Source: Blepharisma stoltei (taxonomy: Eukaryota; Ciliophora; Heterotrichea; Heterotrichida; Blepharismidae). From it: DNA of 64,000 bases. Position 1 is the first letter of the stretch. Every line of letters starts with the position of its first letter. A program made the position numbers and the translations under genes. Below the pieces are notes generated by a model. That model was not told the origin of the DNA. It was given only the letters and a program-made list of their open reading frames with translations, and made no database searches. The DNA lies in the NCBI GenBank assembly GCA_914767885.1, contig CAJZBQ010000014.1:930001-994000 (forward strand), given 5' to 3'. Positions 37,196 through 50,325 of this stretch are shown piece after piece.

Positions 37196-37731
37196 AAGCC
37201 ATTTATATAAAATTTACAGAAATGACTTTGAATATTAAATGGATTTAAACTAATAAAAATCACTGATTAAAAATTACTCAATATTTCCCCTGCATGCACT
37301 TTAGTGAATAATTATGATTTCAAAATTCTTAAATTCCTCTAATTGCAAGCCTATTAAATTAAGGCATGATTAATGCCTCGCCTTAGAATGGTTAATTTCA
37401 AGAGGATCCCTTTAATGATTATTATCCCACTCCTTTCCTTATTCTTAATCACTTTAAGATAAACGAATAATTAATTCCTTGCTGTTGTTACTATAGCCTC
37501 TTCCTAATTTTGCTTCGGTAAAGCGTGCTCATACGATGCTTTATCATTTCAATGCTTTAGCTTAAGAAAGTGGCTTTCTCATGTATTTTTATATTGAATA
37601 AAGCTTAAGACCAAGGTTCTTTTATTATCAGTTAGATGTTGAAAGACATAAAATTCGAATAGGTCTAAGTAAATATATTTATACTTTCCATTGTATTGTG
37701 CAGATATTCAGAAAAATTTATAGATTTATAA
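37196..37731. other. Upstream region of copy D
   Basis: AT-rich, no gene seen. It does not match the conserved upstream flank of copies B, C and E, so copy D has a different 5' neighbourhood. Confidence 0.4.
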
Positions 37732-40700
37732 ATGATTAGCAAAAATAGCTCTTCCTTAACCTTCAAAGTCAACGAAGTTGAATTTATGCCAAGTTGAGAG
37801 TCAGATGCCAATATAGAGCTCAGCTATATACTGACAAATTCCCAAACCTCTCAAATCATCTTTCAGTCTTCCACTTTTAAGCCATCGCAAGTTTCCAGCC
37901 TTCCTCCAGTTCGATTGCAGCCAAATGATCTTAGCTTTCTAGTTCTCAGTTTCTATATGAAGGTGATTGATGGCCAAAAGCTGCTGGGATCATCATTAGT
38001 TAGTCTCAGCCCAAAAACATGATTAAAGATTCCTAGCGATGGTGAAGAAATTTTAAGTGTAGAAATCGAATTTATCAATGAAGAAAACATTGAAACCCTT
38101 CACAAATCCTTGAGTGAAAGCGAAGTTTTAAGTGAAAATGAAAAATGCGAAAATCAACAGATTGCAACTGAAGAAAATAAAATCGAGGAGGAAATTAATA
38201 AGTTGCTAAGATTGTATGAAATCGAAGATATAAATAGTGTCGCAGAAAAAATAGAAGAGGTAAAAGAAGATATTGCTTTTTATAATAAAAAGAAAAATCA
38301 TGACTTTGAGGAAGAAGAAAAAAAGAAATTACAAGATCTTGAGAGATTGCTAAAATTGCATGAAGAAATTAATCAAAAGGCTAGCGTTATTGAGGAAGAA
38401 AATTTAGATGAAGAGCTCAAGCAAGGATTAATTAAGTACGAGATTGGAAATCCTCAACAAATTGAAGAAAAAATAAATGAAACAAAAGAAAGTATCTCTT
38501 TTTATCTCAGAAAGAAAAAATTAGATAATGCAAAAATTGAAGAAAATAATCTTGCTGATTTGGAAAAACTGCTCTCCATTTACAAAAAGCTTAGCTCAAA
38601 ATCTATCATAGCTATAGGTGCTAAAGAAGGTGACAATAATAGAAAAATTGAGATTATTGAAGCAATGATTGATGATATTTCAACGATGCCCTTTTGTATA
38701 GAAAAATTTCTTACCAGTATTTTGTGCTTTGCTTACTATAAATTCTATGGTTTTGACCCGTCATTAGATATTCATGCAAAATTTGCGAATATAGATCCGA
38801 ATATCGAGTTTGGCTATTTTATTGATTATTTAAATCAAGGTCCTAAAGGAATTTTACCATCAAAACTTATTTCTCGCTTTGAAAAACATCTCAAAAATGA
38901 AAAATGGGATAAATCGATACAAGATATACAAAAAGTTCTGAAAGAGCACATTCGACCTATTAATATTAGGGAAGTTATCAGGCTAATTAATAAATCAGTT
39001 CGATGCTCTGAAAATTTAAAAAATAAAGACATTATTCTGTTAATTGGCTTTACAGGCACAGGAAAATCTACGACTACTCATTTTTTATGTGGCTCGGTAA
39101 TGAAAAGGGTCTTAGAAGATAACGTAACGCATATAAACTTCGAAGCCATAAAAAATCCCTTATTAAAAAATGTTACGATTTCATCACGTGCCGAATCAGA
39201 AACTCGATACATCTCTATAATACCTATTAATATAAATTCTCCTCAAGATGATGCTTTTATATGTGATACGCCAGGCTTGATGGACACAAACGGTGCAGAA
39301 GTTGATATTGCAAATACAATAGGCATTGTTAAGTGTGTTAGGAAATGCAAGAGTGTAAGGCCTTTAATTTTAATAAGTTCTAAAGCTGAAGGCGATAGAT
39401 TTGAAGGAGTCAAGAAACTTGCTCATGCTTTGGCTCGGCTTGTCCCTAATTTTGACAAATACAGCTGCTCATTTACATATGCATTTACCAAATATTCCCC
39501 AGAAGATGCTAAAAATATACATGGCATTGTGAAAAATGCTATAAAATTAATAAAGAATAACCCCGATAAGGCATTTCTGAAAATTTTGAAAGATATAAGA
39601 GACAAGACTAAAAATGGAGTAATAACAATTGATCCATTGAAAGATAACCCACAAGAGCTACTTAAAAAGATAATGGAAAACGAGCCTATAAGAAATACAA
39701 GAGATGCTTTTGAAAGCTTCATAACTGAAGATTCTAGTCGATCTATAAAAAATCAAATTTCTGTATATTCAGAAGGTATTACAGCTGCCATTGATTCTTT
39801 CAACTATGGCATTATAAAATATAATTTAGATGGATTGCAATATATAGCGAATTTATTTGAACAGTTTAGGCCTCAATATAATGAATCCGTCAATTATGTA
39901 ATAAAAAAGACTAAAGATATATATGAAAGTGCTCTTGAAAAACTAAATAAAATTTTAGACAATCATGGAATTTTGGAAAAAGATCATGTATTTTTTTATC
40001 AAGAAGCATATCTTGCTCTGAAAGCATCAGAAGAAATTAGAGAAAGTCATCTGAGAAATGAAACCGCTAAATCAGTAGCAATGCTCAATAATCTTATCTT
40101 TAAGCTAAACCTTCATCATGCAAGCATTGAACCAGAGAAATCATACCTATATTTTCAATTAAAAAATACAAAAATTTTAAGTGAAACATTTGAAGAAATT
40201 GCTGCTTGCTATAAAGATTTTAGTAAAGAATATATAAATCTAATTGAAGATGCGCTTATATCAGCTGACTCATACTTGGAACGAAATAATTATGAAAAAT
40301 TTGCTGAGACTGTACTGAAAGTAAAAAAATGCTTCGAGGCTGCCTATGATATCATTAACTTAGAAGATTTGTCTATAAAGTATAAAAGCCTTTTAAGCCA
40401 ACTTATTTCAAGCTTAAAATCAAAATATAATAGTTCTATTGTACTTTTAGACAAAGGATATATAGAAGAAAGTGACATAGAAGGACTTCAGCAAAATATT
40501 TCCTTAATAAAATCAGCTATTGAAGATCAAAATTTAAGAGATTTTTTATTAGAAAATAAAATTGAGGATCTAGTCCCATCAATTATTAATAAATACAAAA
40601 CATACTTTGAAAGTTTTGCTTCTTCTTTAACTGACAAAAAAGGAGAGAATTGCATAGATGAAATTCAAGCTAAATTTTGTGAATACAATTTGTTAATGAA

Positions 40701-43700
40701 GATTCCTGATATAAACGCAAATATTGCTCCTTCTTGTCAAAATATCTTAGATTTTTCAATTCAAAATATAAAAAATTTAAAAAAAGAAGCAAAAAAATAC
40801 ATAAAATCATTTGTCGAATCGATGGAAATTAACTTATTGTTTAATTCCTTAGCAAGTCTTAAATCATGGAGATGGCTTGAAGAATTCAAAAAAGGGGTCT
40901 TGTGTGATGTGCTTTCTGATTTAGAAAAAAAAATTAAAAAAAGCATTGTAGCCAAGCTGGTTAGTAAATTATTAAGCATTGATTTAGGTATTAACTTTCC
41001 TTCAAATGTGCAAATAGGATATTCAATAGCAGTAAAATCCGACCTTATTCTTCAATTACAAGAATTTATTCCATCTGTTACTAAGTATCCCAAAATTGTT
41101 TGAGATAAATTTTGGGAAAGAATTAAGGAAACTTTAATGCTCATTAAAAGTGAGTTTAATCCAGAATTAGGCATTGATCATCAACTAAATGAAAGAGAAA
41201 AATTAAAAAACGTGAAGCAAGACTATGATAAATATAAAAAAGAAGAAAGCGCAGATAAAATCGAAGAATTACTTACAACTAACGGATTTAATACAATTGA
41301 TGAAATTGATCAAGAAATAAGCAAAATCCAACAAACAATTGAAACATTTAAAGAAAAGAAGGACAAAATACCTGATATTGATAATTTAGAAAATTCATAT
41401 AATTATATTGAAGAATGCAAACAAATACAACCTTTACCTGACAGCATTGCTGATATCGTTTATTCGAATATATTTTCAAAATTAATTATATTGTATGGGC
41501 GCTTTCTTGAATGTTTAAATGATCGCTTTGTATTTATTTCTGATTTTATTAAAAATGGCCGTGCTTTTGATATGAATGATTTAAGAGCTTACACTTGTCA
41601 GATATTGGCGAGCTTTCAAGAAATATCAACATTAAAAACAAAATCTCCAACTTTTTATAATTTTCTGAATTTAGAGCCTCCCTTTGAGAAGTTTAAAACT
41701 GAGCTTACTAGTTTATACTCTAATGTAGATGAAAAACTTATGAATCTTAATCAAAATATTCAAGCCGAGTCAATAACTTTATTATTTATTTCTGATGAAC
41801 TTGCAAAAATTGATAAGACTTACTCAGATCTTTCAAAAAAATATAAACAACTTCAAGATTCTAGGCTTATGGAATTAATTGAATTAATCGAGAAGCATGA
41901 TTTTTATAATTTAAGACAAACGATAAATGAGCTTGGTGAGCCAATTGCAAGTGTGAAAGCTATAATTTCAAATAGATTATATAAAGCCATTAATGATTTA
42001 TTAGAAGACATGAAAGAACGGACTAAAAACCTTAATATTTTTGATTTAAAAAATGACCAAATAGAAATAATAATTGCGAATTATAAAAAAATTACGTGTG
42101 CATTTACGAATAAGCTCTATGACTACTTTGACAAAGAAACAAAAACAAGATTTATAAATGAGGAGGCACCAATCAAAAACGATCTTGATAGAAAAATTTT
42201 TAAATACCTATCTTTAATATCAGAAGACATAAAAAAAAATATATTTTATGAAGCAGAGATCAAAATGAAAAATATTCAATTCTCAACAAGGCAAGAATTA
42301 TATTGGCTTTTTGGAATTAGATTTTCAAATAAAATTTTAGAAATCGAAGATAATCTAAGTAAATTCCCCCAAAATATCATTGATCACATACAAAGAAATG
42401 AAATCAAAGATTTAAAAGCTTATCCTCTAAATTTAACATTGAAGATTATTGAAAAAGCATCAGAAGATTTTCCAAAATATATAGGGAAATCTAATGAAAT
42501 TAGAAGTTTGATAAATATGAAATTATACGATATTAAGATTAATTTTAAGAATGAAAATACTTCCAAAAGAAAGGAAAAAATTAAAAATATATCGTCTACT
42601 CTTAATATTTTGCCAGAAGATATCAAAAACTCAGCTGAGAGACTAATTGAAGAAATCAAAGCAAGTCTTAAAGTAGATAAAACTATTTTTATAAAAAGAG
42701 TTGATATTTATGCAAAAGATCAGAGCGTAAAACAATTATGTGAGTTTTATAAACAATCAACCGATAAAACCAATTTTTGTATAAATTATGCCAAAGATAA
42801 ACTGAGAAATATGATACGATCAATTAAAAATGAAATAATTGTTGCTCTTAGTCAAAGAAATTGAGAATTGGCATTTAAAAATGCTCGTATTTTAGAATTA
42901 AAAAATGAGATAAAAATAATATTAGAAGATAGTGATTCCATTTTCAAAGAAATATTATCAAATCTTAATGAAAAAATTGATCAAAATTTAAAAACTCTTT
43001 TAAATATTGAGTATAAAGATAGTAGTACCGAGTTGGTAGAATCATTTAAATTTTACAAAAATCTTATGGATTTTAATACTAATTTTAAATCAGAACCTAA
43101 AGCCAAGGAGATTTTCCCCATTAAAAATGAAATCGAAAGTATTCATGCTGCAATTTTAGACTTTTATCAGGAACTCAATAAAAATTACACAGAGTTCAAA
43201 CCACCAAATAGTTCCATAAAGTGTAATGAGACATTGGATAAAATTAAAGAATGGGATAACTTTTTGAAAAATTTTAAGGAGTTTTTATCACAGAATCAAA
43301 TTTATACTAGTTTTGATAGCAAGATAAAAGAGCAGTGACGTTATTCAAAATTTAAAAATGATTTAACTCAAACATTAGTTGAATTAAACAATTTTTTCAT
43401 AAAATTTAAAGTTCATGATGAAGATATCATGCAACAAGCACTACTTGATAATTACGCAAAAAATATTCAAGAAAAATGAAATCAAATCAGAAGTTTCAGC
43501 TACTTAAAAAATCACTTAAACCTAGAGACTAATCTTGAATTAATGCAATCAGAGGCAATTGGTTCGATAAGAATTGAAATAAATGAAATTGTTAGGAATG
43601 CTTTACATTTGATAGATAAGCAGGATATAAGAATTGAAGAATTTAATCAAATTCGGAGTTACTATAATTGCCCGAGGATGGCTATCTTGCGCCATCCTCG

Positions 43701-46700
43701 GGCAGTTTAAAAAATGGCCCCACACCGGGAATTGAACCCACGTGTGGGGCCATTTTTGGTGCGTGGAAGTCGATGTTCTACACATACCAAAAATGGCCCC
43801 ACACGTGGGTTCAATTCCTGTTGTGGGGCCATTTTTGAATTGCCCGAGGATGGCGCAAGATAGTGCCATCCTCGGGCAATTACTATATAATTTTTGGGCT
43901 TTTTCGAAAAAAATTTAAAAATTTCAGATCTTGATTTGAAAGCGACACTTCAAGCAATTAAAGGTAAAATTTATGATAAAATCAAAGAATTAAAAACCAA
44001 AGCCGTGAATGGAAAGGAGCTGGTAGAAATAATTGAACCTTTGTTAAAAATGAAAGAACTTTCAATTAATTTTCCTAATTTTAGAGAGGGACTTCATAAA
44101 ATTATAGATGATTCTTTAGAAAAAATTGGAAAAAATAGCAAAGGAATGATATTAGGAATAATTGGAGAGCTAGGAAATCATTCAACCGGACTTTATATAC
44201 TGAATGAGCATAAGTTTTTTGAAGGAGTTACACAAAGACTATGGCGACAAAAGACAGAAGCTTATGGAATAGGTTATACACTTGAAAAACTTAAAGGCTC
44301 ACAATTAAATATAAACGAACTTCGAGAAAAGCATCAGGCATACAGTGATAAATTTAAAGAGTATAGTGCAAAGTACCAGTCGATTATTCATAAAGAAGGC
44401 ATAGATAATGCCATAAGTCAGATAGTGGCTGAAATAGAAATAACCTCCAGGATTCATGCTGTACCATCTTTGAGTATAGATATTGCCAATAGTCAAGGCG
44501 TAGATAATGCTATAAGCCAAACAGCAGCTGAAGCAGAAATACCCTCAAGGACTCACTCAGAGAACCCTTCCGATATAGACCTTAACTCATTCAAAAATCT
44601 CATTCCAAAACTTCTAGCTTATATTTCTATTCTATGGGAACTTTGCAATATAAAAAAATACAATCAAGATGCTAATAGTGAAGAAGAAAGGGAACTCTTT
44701 GCACTGCATCCAGTACAAGTTCTGTCAATATTCCGTATGATCGGCATTGGCAATGAAGAAAATGTAGGCTTTAAAAATAATTTAGTGCAAATTCTAACAG
44801 GGGAAGGTAAATCAATTACATTGGCATTTTTAAGTTGCATGCTTGCCTTATTAGGATTTACAGTTAATTGTGCCTGCTATAGCGAACATTTAAGTCAGAG
44901 GGATTTCGAAAATTTTGAACCTTTGTATACAGCTTTAAATGTTAGCTCATATATAAAATATGGAACATTTAACAAACTTTGCGAAGATGAAATTAATTCA
45001 AATGGAGACATTAGAGAAAGAGTCTTAGATATAATCAGCCCTAGACCTAATTGCAGCTCAAATATAACTGATAATACTATGAAAAGACCTAAAATTCTTC
45101 TTATAGACGAAGTAGATGTATTTTTCTCCAAATCTTTCTATGGCAATATTTATAGGCCTCTAGCAAAATTGAAACATCCTACTATTAAGATATTAACAGA
45201 CTATATATGAAAATCTAGAGAAATGCTTAAAAATATAGATATAAGAACAGCAAATGAATATACAGATTGTTGCAGACAATTTCCTGGGTTTGAGTTTATT
45301 ATTGAAGAAGCTGTAAAAGACATGAAAATTCATATACAGCAATTTGCCTCGCATGATTATATAGTTCAACATGATAAAATTGGGTATAAAGAGCATGACG
45401 GAATTTCATTTAATAAGAATTATGGATATAATACTCTATTTGCTTATTATTTTGAGCATGAAAAAGGAAGTATAACACAAGAAAGCCTAAACGAAAATAT
45501 TTTTATCGGGATTAAATGCGGCATATTTTCATTTGCCGAAGTTCCTCTCAAATTCAAATATATTATGGGAGTCACAGGGACTTTAGAGACCTTAGGGAAT
45601 TATGAAAAAAATATCATAGAAAATATATATAATATTAAAATACAAACTTATATGCCATCTGTTTTTGGAGACAATCGTAGAACTTTTGCAATAGAAAAGG
45701 ATGTTCGTGTAGAAGCCAGTGAAGGTTATTATTTGGCTATAATTACTGAAATAAATGAGAAAATAGGGCAAGCAGGCTCCAAACGTGCTGTCCTAGTGTT
45801 TTTCGAAGATGAAAAGAAACTAATGGATTTTTATAATGAATCAACTTTAAAGTACTCCAGCTATGACATTCAGTTGATAACAGAGAATTTGAGCTCAGAA
45901 GATAGGGGAATGATGATTAAAAAAGCAACAGTTCCAAATACTGTGACATTATTAGTAAGAGTTTTTGGCCGAGGAATTGATTTTATATGCCAAAATCAAA
46001 ATATGGAGACTAATGAAGGAATTCATGTACTACAAACATTTTTCTCAGAAAATATATCTGAAGAAATCCAAATTAAAGGAAGATCAGCAAGACAAGGCCA
46101 AAAAGGATCTTACAGCATAATTCTTTTAGACAGTGAGTTAGAAAAGTTTTCAGTTCAAAAAGAAGACATTAAAAATATGAAAGATAGAAGCTCAATTTAT
46201 AATGATTTGAATAAGAAAAGAAATGAATTTAACCAAATTAAAAGTGAAAACCAATCTACCTATATAGAGGAATATGAAGTCCAGCATTATGAATCAATCA
46301 ATTTTTTGGGTTTTATTAAGGATAATGATCTAGAGAATGCTAAACTTTTCTTACAAACTTTAAATAAAGGAACTAATATAGAAAGTGGGATTTGTAAAAC
46401 GATTGTTTTAATGGACGCGACTGGTTCAATGGACCTTTTACTGCAAAATGCTAAAAATACAGTAAAAACAATGTTCCAACGGGTTTGTATTATTTTATCA
46501 GAGAATGGGATCAATCCTGAATGTTTTCAATTGCAATACTGTGCATATAGAAATTATAGCTCCTTATTAAAAATTCTTCAAGTATCTCCATGAACTAATA
46601 AATCGGATATTCTCGAAAGTTTTTTGGAAAATGTCAAATCTGAAGGTGGTCAGGGAAATGAAGCAATAGAAGTCGGATTATGACATGTAAATAATGCCAT

Positions 46701-47082
46701 TAAAATTGACACAATTTCTCAAGTAATTTTAATCGGCGATCGTCCTCCAAACACTGCTAAGGACATTGAAAATAAAAGAGGTAAAGATTCAAAATACTGA
46801 AATAGCACAAAATTTAAAGATGTAAGGCACTATAGAAAAGAACTATTAGAGATTAAGGAGTTTGGGGTTCCAATAAATGCTTTTTATGTTTGTAGTGATG
46901 CTCAAAAGAAATTTGAAAAAATTGCAGCAATAACAGGAGGAAAAAGTGAATTCCTGCATATTAATTCAAGTTCAGGAGCAGAGAGACTGACAGATTTAGT
47001 TTCTACTCAAATTTTGGGAAAAGTAGGTGGAGAAGATGCAGTAAATGCTTATTGGAAGAAGTTTCCTATTTCATATGCTTAA
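37732..47082 (+). CDS. Copy D: GTPase-SecA-VWA giant gene, best preserved
   Basis: ATG at 37732 (MISKNSSSLTFKVNEVEF), stop TAA at 47080-47082; about 3,040 residues without the palindrome. Residue positions: beta-rich, possibly C2-like N-terminus 1-120; coiled coil 125-330; P-loop GFTGTGKSTTT near 437 and DTPGLMDT near 510 of a septin/AIG1-like GTPase, with FTKY as a possible weak G4; helical stalk 600-2150; SecA-like motor with LTGEGKSIT near 2284, LSQRDF, LLIDEVDVFF near 2385, MGVTGTLET, VRVFGRGIDF near 2674 and GRSARQGQKGS near 2711; VWA domain with DATGSM near 2822, VILIGDRPPN and SSSGAERLTDLVS. Family knowledge predicts ATP-driven polypeptide handling by the motor and metal-dependent ligand binding by the VWA. 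A 214-bp palindrome interrupts it at 43667; precise removal leaves a 1-nt mismatch in a T5/T6 run. Confidence 0.85.
43667..43880. repeat. Nested four-hairpin palindrome inserted in copy D
   Basis: Order: an outer hairpin (stem TGCCCGAGGATGGC), an inner hairpin (stem AATGGCCCCACAC), a spacer near 43758-43788, then the reverse complement of the inner and outer hairpins. The flanks repeat TTACTATA (43659-43666 and 43880-43887). Copy C has the empty site near 21500. The inner hairpins carry GGGTTCAATTCC, matching the tRNA T-arm/Pol III B-box consensus, which suggests a tRNA-derived origin. It introduces TAA codons into the copy D frame. Confidence 0.85.
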
Positions 47083-47197
47083 CTTTAAATAAGCTTCAAT
47101 AATATCTCCTTTCTTTTTTATAACAATTTCAAAATATTTGCTAAGGATTTCTTTAAAATGATTTAGTTATATTAGCGTATCAACACATATTAAAATG

Positions 47198-47395
47198 GCA
47201 TTGCGAGCCAGCACTTTGCTCAAATCCTTTTCAAGAAGGCTTTACAACACAGGGAACCTTAAGAAAGAAAAAAGACATAACTTGGTTTTAGACTATAGGT
47301 GGAACAGCAATACTAAAGAGACGAGCCCAGCTCAGAATTAATAATGCCTTTCCCCATGTAAATTGGAACTAAAATTTGAAAAGTGGAAACTAACA
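47198..47395 (+). repeat. Duplicated segment downstream of copy D
   Basis: Inverted match of 16457-16690; begins ATTAAAATGGCATTGCGAG. It is part of the duplication that also carries the 3' flank of copies C and D. The match breaks near 47395, where a moderately GC-rich junction sequence (CCCGAGGACCCCGAGG) follows. Confidence 0.45.
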
Positions 47396-47527
47396 CTCCC
47401 GAGGACCCCGAGGACACCTACTAGGTAAAACAGGTAAGCTCTAGGATAGCAGCTGTCGCTATGTTTCAGGCTAGTAATTCCGTCTTTATTATCGGCTAAA
47501 AGAATATTTTGTAAATTTTGGAAGGCG

Positions 47528-48867
47528 ACCCAAGCTAATTCTCAAATGTTTATAGAAATTATTTCTTTTCCCAATTTTAAGGCTTCATCTAATTCGTTGA
47601 GAAATAGCAATTCTTTGCTTGAGTTTCCATATGGTCAGTATCTAACTATTGCTTCAATTCATGAATTTACGAATTCATTATTAATTCTTTGATATTTTCT
47701 ACAACATTTCATTAAAAATTTATGGAATAAAATGACTGTTTGGACTTTATGCAAAGGCAGCAGCACACTGTAAGCAAAAGATTTAAAGTATTCAGAATTA
47801 GAAATCTGCCTATGCATAAATTTAAGAATATCCTTAGTTCCATTTAACTCTGGATCTTCATGTATAATTCTTAACAATATATACTATACTCAATCTGCTT
47901 TAAAATGATTGTTTGGATGCTAGGCATTTTTCTATATATAAATTTAATAAATATTAAAACAATACTTCTCTCTTTTTCAATATCGCTACGCAATTTTTGC
48001 ACTAAAGCTTTTATTATGTTGGTATCAATCACTACGTTAAGCAAATCCTGGCTTGTCTTATTCGTAAGCGGCGAATTGATAACCTCTGTTGCTCCTAAAT
48101 TTGACTGAGCCAATGAACTATAAGTTTCTGAATTTTGCGAAACTTCGTCCAGTTTTAATACCAAAACCTCAAAAAAATCATAAAATGACTGGAAATAAGT
48201 TCATCATTCGTTATGAGTTGACATTTTGACTTTTCCATTTGCAATTTGGCTGGATGCTATGGTATATGATTTTATTGATATTGAGTCTGATAAATTGCTC
48301 ACAATAATTTCTTTTATTTTATCTATATGGAACTTTATAAGAATATCCATATAGGTTTGTTCTATAATATATCTTGACAGCTTAGAAAAAGCTAGAGTGC
48401 GCTGGCTTAAATTAAAAGAGCCAGTCTCAGTTTTTAATAAATCAGGAAAAACACAAAGATTGGCACAATTGTATACGGATTGCTCGTTAAGATCAGTATC
48501 AAGTAAACAGTGTCCATCAGTAACCCTTTTAAAAATGTCTTCTTTTGAATTTGTTTTATGCTTTTGATGCTTTCTTTTATTTTTATTTTCTACAGAAATA
48601 TTTGGATTTATTCTAATTCGAGTAAGCAAGAATCATTAGAGCTATTTATACTCAATTTTGGTTGATTTAAAGAAGAATTGACTTCATTTTGATGGATTTC
48701 TGTTTTGGTACAAAGCTCACTGCTTTGCTCTAGCTCTGAACTATTTTTTGAGTACTTTTCATCTGTATCAGAACTATTTGTATGGGTGGCTTTGCTTTTA
48801 TCAATGATATTTTCATTTTCCTGAATTCTAGGTTGGAAGAAGATGCGCTAATATCAATGGTGCTCAT
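47528..48867 (-). pseudogene. PP2A B56-like pseudogene (copy G)
   Basis: Inverted paralogue of the gene at 33316. The ATG context at 48867 is preserved (MSTIDISASSS), but a 1-nt deletion soon after, a 4-nt deletion near 48620 and a change near 47880 break the frame. It lacks the MITE and SINE-like insertions of copy F and so shows their empty sites (LNGTKDILKF and QRINNEF). Homology ends near 47528 after NIWELA; the C-terminal third is absent. Confidence 0.8.
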
Positions 48868-49317
48868 ATTACAAATTATAAATATCTTAAACTCATCTAG
48901 ATTTAAAATAATTTATATTAAATCTTATGATAACTACAGTATTGTTTCTTGCTTAAATTTATGGTTTGATGGGAAAAGCTGTAAAATTCAGAAAAAAATT
49001 TTCGTTAATTTTAACTCTTTTTCTTTTAGGACAAATGCGCAACAAAAAGTATTATTATTTTAATTTAAAAGATTTAAATCTATGAAAAAAAACGATTAAT
49101 AAATAACCGGAATAATAAGCCGATACTGTATTAATTGGATCTTTTTCATTTAATTCAACACATATCATATAAAGCCTTATCTTAAGGCTAGTCCTCTAAC
49201 CATGGCCCCCATTTTAATAAGCTAATCAAGCCAGAGCGAGAATAATTAGCCATTAAGATAAATCTGTATTTAGTCTTACATTTTTCAAAGCACAAATATA
49301 ATTTTAAAAATCTTTAA
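48868..49317. other. Inverted copy of the copy F upstream region
   Basis: Matches about 32846-33315 in reverse orientation (for example CGGAATAATAAGCCGATACTGT against its complement near 33045). It shows that the B56-like gene and the neighbouring VWA fragment were duplicated together. Confidence 0.6.
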
Positions 49318-49620
49318 GATAAATAAAAATCCTTATTGTGGAGATGGATAAAGTTCTCTATAAAGGCTTACGCTGGCTTCTCTTTGATTTTCTTCAAAAT
49401 TTCGGTGCAAATGAACTCTGCCAGCATATCATCTGAATTAAAATCAGAAACCCTGCTCTCACCTCTAGTAGCATTTGCAATCCTTCTAAATTTAGCTATT
49501 GCTGCTTGATTATTATAAGTCGCATGCACAGGATGCAAAATAAAATTTTCATTAAAATATGATTTTGATAGATTTAAAGGGGAGAAGCCTTGCAAAAAGT
49601 TTGAGTAGGATTTAAAATCT
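49318..49620 (-). pseudogene. VWA-tail fragment of a giant-gene relative
   Basis: The readable part (AKFRRIANATRGESRV, SDFNSDDMLAEFICTEILK) corresponds to the end of the VWA region of copies A-D (KFEKIAAITGG, SSSGAERLTDLVS) and, more closely, to the plus-strand fragment ending at 32845. A frame change near 49365 precedes a tail resembling IHLHNKDFYLS. Nothing upstream of this tail is preserved. Confidence 0.55.
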
Positions 49621-49805
49621 TGTTTATAAGCATTAAAGATATGATTTATTTAGTTTTAGGGTTTATATCCCTTATTATTACTTTATTAAATTTAATATAA
49701 AATTTGGTAAAATTTATTAATTTAACCATTATGTTATTATTTTAAATTTATTTCAATTAGAATTTATTTAAGAAGCATATTAATTATTTAGCATCTCAAA
49801 GAGGT

Positions 49806-50310
49806 CTTAGTCTTAATCTTAGTTAAATTTATAGAGTAGCTCCCGGCCAGGACCGAAGGTCCTTTTCTTCCGCCTTTTGGACTCCTCGCTTGCTTTCCTG
49901 GCCCTGCTCCCAGTGTGCACCTAAGTGCCACAGGCTACCACTCAGCTCCTTCCGGTCATGGGGCTTGGTCATGCTATCCCGGAAGTAGGCGAACTGGGTC
50001 ACCGTGCTTCACGTCGCCAGACTAGGGTTAGAGCTAGGGATTAACTCCTTAGCTCTTGTCGGCTCCTGCCATGCCCTCCAAATTGGCACTAGCGATCCCT
50101 AGAGGAAAAACCCTTTTTGCCCCGTGTCCTATCGGGACGACCCTGGGATCGTCGTTGCTGGACTGGGAGGGAAACCTAGCCGGACACAAACTACCAGTAC
50201 CCATTCCAGACCTTTCCCTGGGCGGATTGGCTTCAGGCCGCAGCAAGGTCCCCAATCTCGCCACAGTTCCGGGAGAGGACGGGTCGGTGTCGTCGCCATT
50301 TTATTTGTGT
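49806..50310 (-). mobile_element. GC-rich SINE-like insertion between copies G and E
   Basis: A 505-bp, strongly GC-rich block with 15-bp target duplications GCATCTCAAAGAGGT (49791-49805 and 50311-50325). On the minus strand it begins AAATAAAATGGCGACG; the other end holds TAAGATTAAGACTAAGAC. Short frames inside are not conserved in the other family members. Confidence 0.85.
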
Positions 50311-50325
50311 GCATCTCAAAGAGGT

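Noticed and set aside
43669-43869. A functional tRNA gene in the copy D palindrome
   Set aside because: Only a T-arm and acceptor-like stem are present; D-arm and anticodon arm cannot be placed convincingly.
20185-47082. Bacterial contamination or plastid DNA because of SecA motifs
   Set aside because: The motor is embedded in a frame with the same nuclear code, composition and insertions as its eukaryotic neighbours; no bacterial operon or ribosome binding pattern is present.
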